Assembly (NCBI GenBank): GCA_913063265.1
Contig: CAJXZG010000016.1
Coordinates: 1-64,000, forward strand
Length of the DNA stretch: 64,000 nucleotides
Reading direction: 5' to 3'
Source of the DNA: an uncultured Prolixibacteraceae bacterium
GTDB lineage: Bacteria; Bacteroidota; Bacteroidia; Bacteroidales; Prolixibacteraceae
Below are positions 62,885 to 64,000 of the stretch, piece after piece. The stretch's first letter is position 1. Every line of letters begins with the position of its first letter. The position numbers and the translations under genes are program-made. Below the pieces are notes generated by a model. It was not told the DNA's origin, made no database searches, and saw only the letters and a program-made list of their open reading frames with translations.

Positions 62885-63360
62885 ATTTCCGGATAGGACA
62901 AGGATATGATGTACACCGCCTGGCTGAAGGAGAAACACTTTGGTTAGGCGGTGTTTTAATTCCACACCATAAAGGAACTGTGGCACATTCAGATGGAGAT
63001 GTGGTAATTCATGCTATTTGCGATGCTATACTGGGGGCCGCAAAACTCAGAGATATTGGCACACATTTTCCTGATAATTCTGATGATTTTAAAAATATAG
63101 ACAGTAAAATATTGTTGAAGAAATCACAGACTCTTCTTCATGATAAGGGATACAGGATTGTAAATATAGATTGTACAATTAATGCCCAACAACCAAAACT
63201 GAAACCGTATATACCCTCCATGGAACAGACAATGGCTGATGTTTTAAACATCGGTTGTGATCAGGTTTCGGTAAAAGCTACAACAACTGAAAAGCTCGGT
63301 TTTGAAGGGAGTGAAGAAGGTATTTCTGTGAATGCAATTGTATTAATAAAAAAAGGATAA
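62881..63360 (+). CDS. ispF: 2-C-methyl-D-erythritol 2,4-cyclodiphosphate synthase
   Basis: 159 residues. MEP pathway of isoprenoid synthesis. The zinc site is visible in GYDVHRL (Asp, His) and the second histidine in HSDGDVVIHAICDAILGAA. The TEKLGFEGSEEGI loop near the C terminus completes the family signature. ATG overlaps the porV stop in an ATGA, and the CoA-binding gene follows one base after its stop. Confidence 0.97.
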   Translation: MNFRIGQGYDVHRLAEGETLWLGGVLIPHHKGTVAHSDGDVVIHAICDAILGAAKLRDIGTHFPDNSDDFKNIDSKILLKKSQTLLHDKGYRIVNIDCTINAQQPKLKPYIPSMEQTMADVLNIGCDQVSVKATTTEKLGFEGSEEGISVNAIVLIKKG

Positions 63361-63361
63361 A

Positions 63362-63724
63362 ATGGGAAAAAAGACCCTGGTAATAGGAGCCAGTACAAAC
63401 CCGGAAAGGTATTCAAATAAAGCTATTCATTCTTTAAGAAAACACGGTCACAGCGTAGTTGCGCTTGCAAAACGAGCCGGTAAAGTGGCAGATGTCGAAA
63501 TTCAAACAGAATTTCCTGCAAACGAGGAAATTCATACAGTTACAATGTATGTTGGAGCAAAACATCAGCCTGAATATTATAAATCGTTGTTGGAATTAAA
63601 TCCCGACAGGGTAATTTTTAATCCCGGAGCAGAAAATTTTGAATTATCAGATATGCGCGAAATGAATGGTGTAGAAACCATAGAAGGGTGTACGCTGGTA
63701 ATGCTTCATACAGACCAATATTAG
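63362..63724 (+). CDS. CoA-binding domain protein (YccU-like)
   Basis: 120 residues. A Rossmann-fold CoA-binding domain: TLVIGASTNPERYSNKAIHSLRKHGHSVVA near the start and VIFNPGAENFELSDMREMNGVETIEGCTLVML at the end. Members bind CoA; their cellular role is unclear. Starts one base after the ispF stop. Confidence 0.9.
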   Translation: MGKKTLVIGASTNPERYSNKAIHSLRKHGHSVVALAKRAGKVADVEIQTEFPANEEIHTVTMYVGAKHQPEYYKSLLELNPDRVIFNPGAENFELSDMREMNGVETIEGCTLVMLHTDQY

Positions 63725-63741
63725 AAATTTAATTTATCGAT

Positions 63742-64000
63742 ATGTTTGTAGAAGTTAGTTCATATGATGAATTTGTAAAGCTAAAAGAAAAAGAGTCCGG
63801 ATTACTGGCATATTTTTCTACTGATGTCTGTAATGTCTGTAAAGTTTTGAAACCAAAGGTTGAAGAATTAATTCAAACCGAATTTCCCAAAATAAAACTT
63901 ACTTATATTAAATCTGATAAATTGCCTGAGCTTGCAGCACAAAACAGTGTTTTTGCTGCTCCAACCATTGTCGTCTATTTTGATGGAAGAGAGTACATTC
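63742..64000 (+). CDS. Thioredoxin-like protein, truncated by the window edge
   Basis: The first 86 residues of a thioredoxin fold; the stop lies outside the window. The active site is CNVC in FSTDVCNVCKVLKPK, different from the WCGPC of trxA and without the preceding Trp, as in thioredoxin-like proteins of other function. The cis-Pro is in AAPTIVVYF. No signal peptide. Third in the ispF cluster, 17 bases after the CoA-binding gene. Confidence 0.88.
   Translation, partial: MFVEVSSYDEFVKLKEKESGLLAYFSTDVCNVCKVLKPKVEELIQTEFPKIKLTYIKSDKLPELAAQNSVFAAPTIVVYFDGREYI

Noticed and set aside
1-64000. tRNA, rRNA or known riboswitch genes
   Set aside because: I looked for a T-loop plus acceptor stem and for conserved rRNA or riboswitch cores in the gaps and found none; a covariance-model scan would be the proper test.

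Overview
This window looks like chromosomal DNA of a Bacteroidota bacterium, most likely class Bacteroidia and near the Marinilabiliales/Prolixibacteraceae. The placement rests on gene content and style, not on a marker tree. It is AT-rich, genes start without Shine-Dalgarno sequences, upstream regions carry TAnnTTTG -7 boxes of the Bacteroidota sigma factor, and there is a type IX secretion locus (gldJ, porU, porV). I see no rRNA, tRNA, CRISPR array, prophage or intact transposase. Most of it is core metabolism, with a few unusual genes and some structured intergenic DNA.

Layout. 1-1.9 kb: end of a histidine operon (hisF, hisIE) and an unknown gene. 2-5.5 kb: a 1158-residue protein that best fits pyrophosphate-dependent PEP carboxykinase. 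5.5-5.9 kb: hairpin-rich non-coding DNA with a fold-back element. 5.9-9.1 kb: a DUF4494 gene and a porin-glnK-amt ammonium operon. 9.7-14.9 kb: an LTA-synthase-like phosphotransferase and two lipid-linked-sugar glycosyltransferases. 15.2-22.8 kb: argH and gltBD. 22.8-23.5 kb: non-coding, with a 262-bp MITE-like element flanked by a 10-bp direct repeat. 23.5-29.4 kb: methyltransferase, ChaN-like lipoprotein, DUF4136 lipoprotein, a predicted exported nickel superoxide dismutase, a PAS-LuxR regulator and a DUF5916 outer-membrane protein. 29.5-33 kb: mnmA, yicC, gmk, nadD. 33-38.4 kb: two envelope proteins, a DEAD-box helicase, a tocopherol-cyclase-like protein, an AmmeMemoRadiSam radical SAM enzyme and a GNAT. 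38.4-41.7 kb: a LexA/CI-type self-cleaving repressor divergent from a radical SAM plus TIGR03915 DNA-repair pair, with strong palindromes between. 41.8-44.3 kb: uracil permease, DUF1080 lipoprotein, small HTH protein. 44.5-50.2 kb: a peptidoglycan-recycling locus (NagZ-AmiE-like fusion, NamZ, sodium symporter). 50.3-56 kb: beta-helix lipoprotein, exported EEP phosphodiesterase, CCA-adding enzyme, thioredoxin, murF. 56-64 kb: gldJ divergent from porU-porV, then ispF, a CoA-binding protein and the start of a thioredoxin-like gene.

Working together. GlnK-Amt, GltBD, ArgH and the his genes form a nitrogen and amino-acid core. The NagZ-AmiE-like fusion, NamZ and the symporter read as stepwise breakdown of muropeptides followed by sugar uptake. 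GldJ, PorU and PorV provide assembly and the sortase of the type IX system. The S24 repressor beside the radical SAM pair suggests a damage-inducible repair module. The most distinctive items are the Sec-exported Ni-SOD, the PPi-PEPCK candidate, the repressor/repair locus, the NagZ-AmiE fusion and the MITE-like element.
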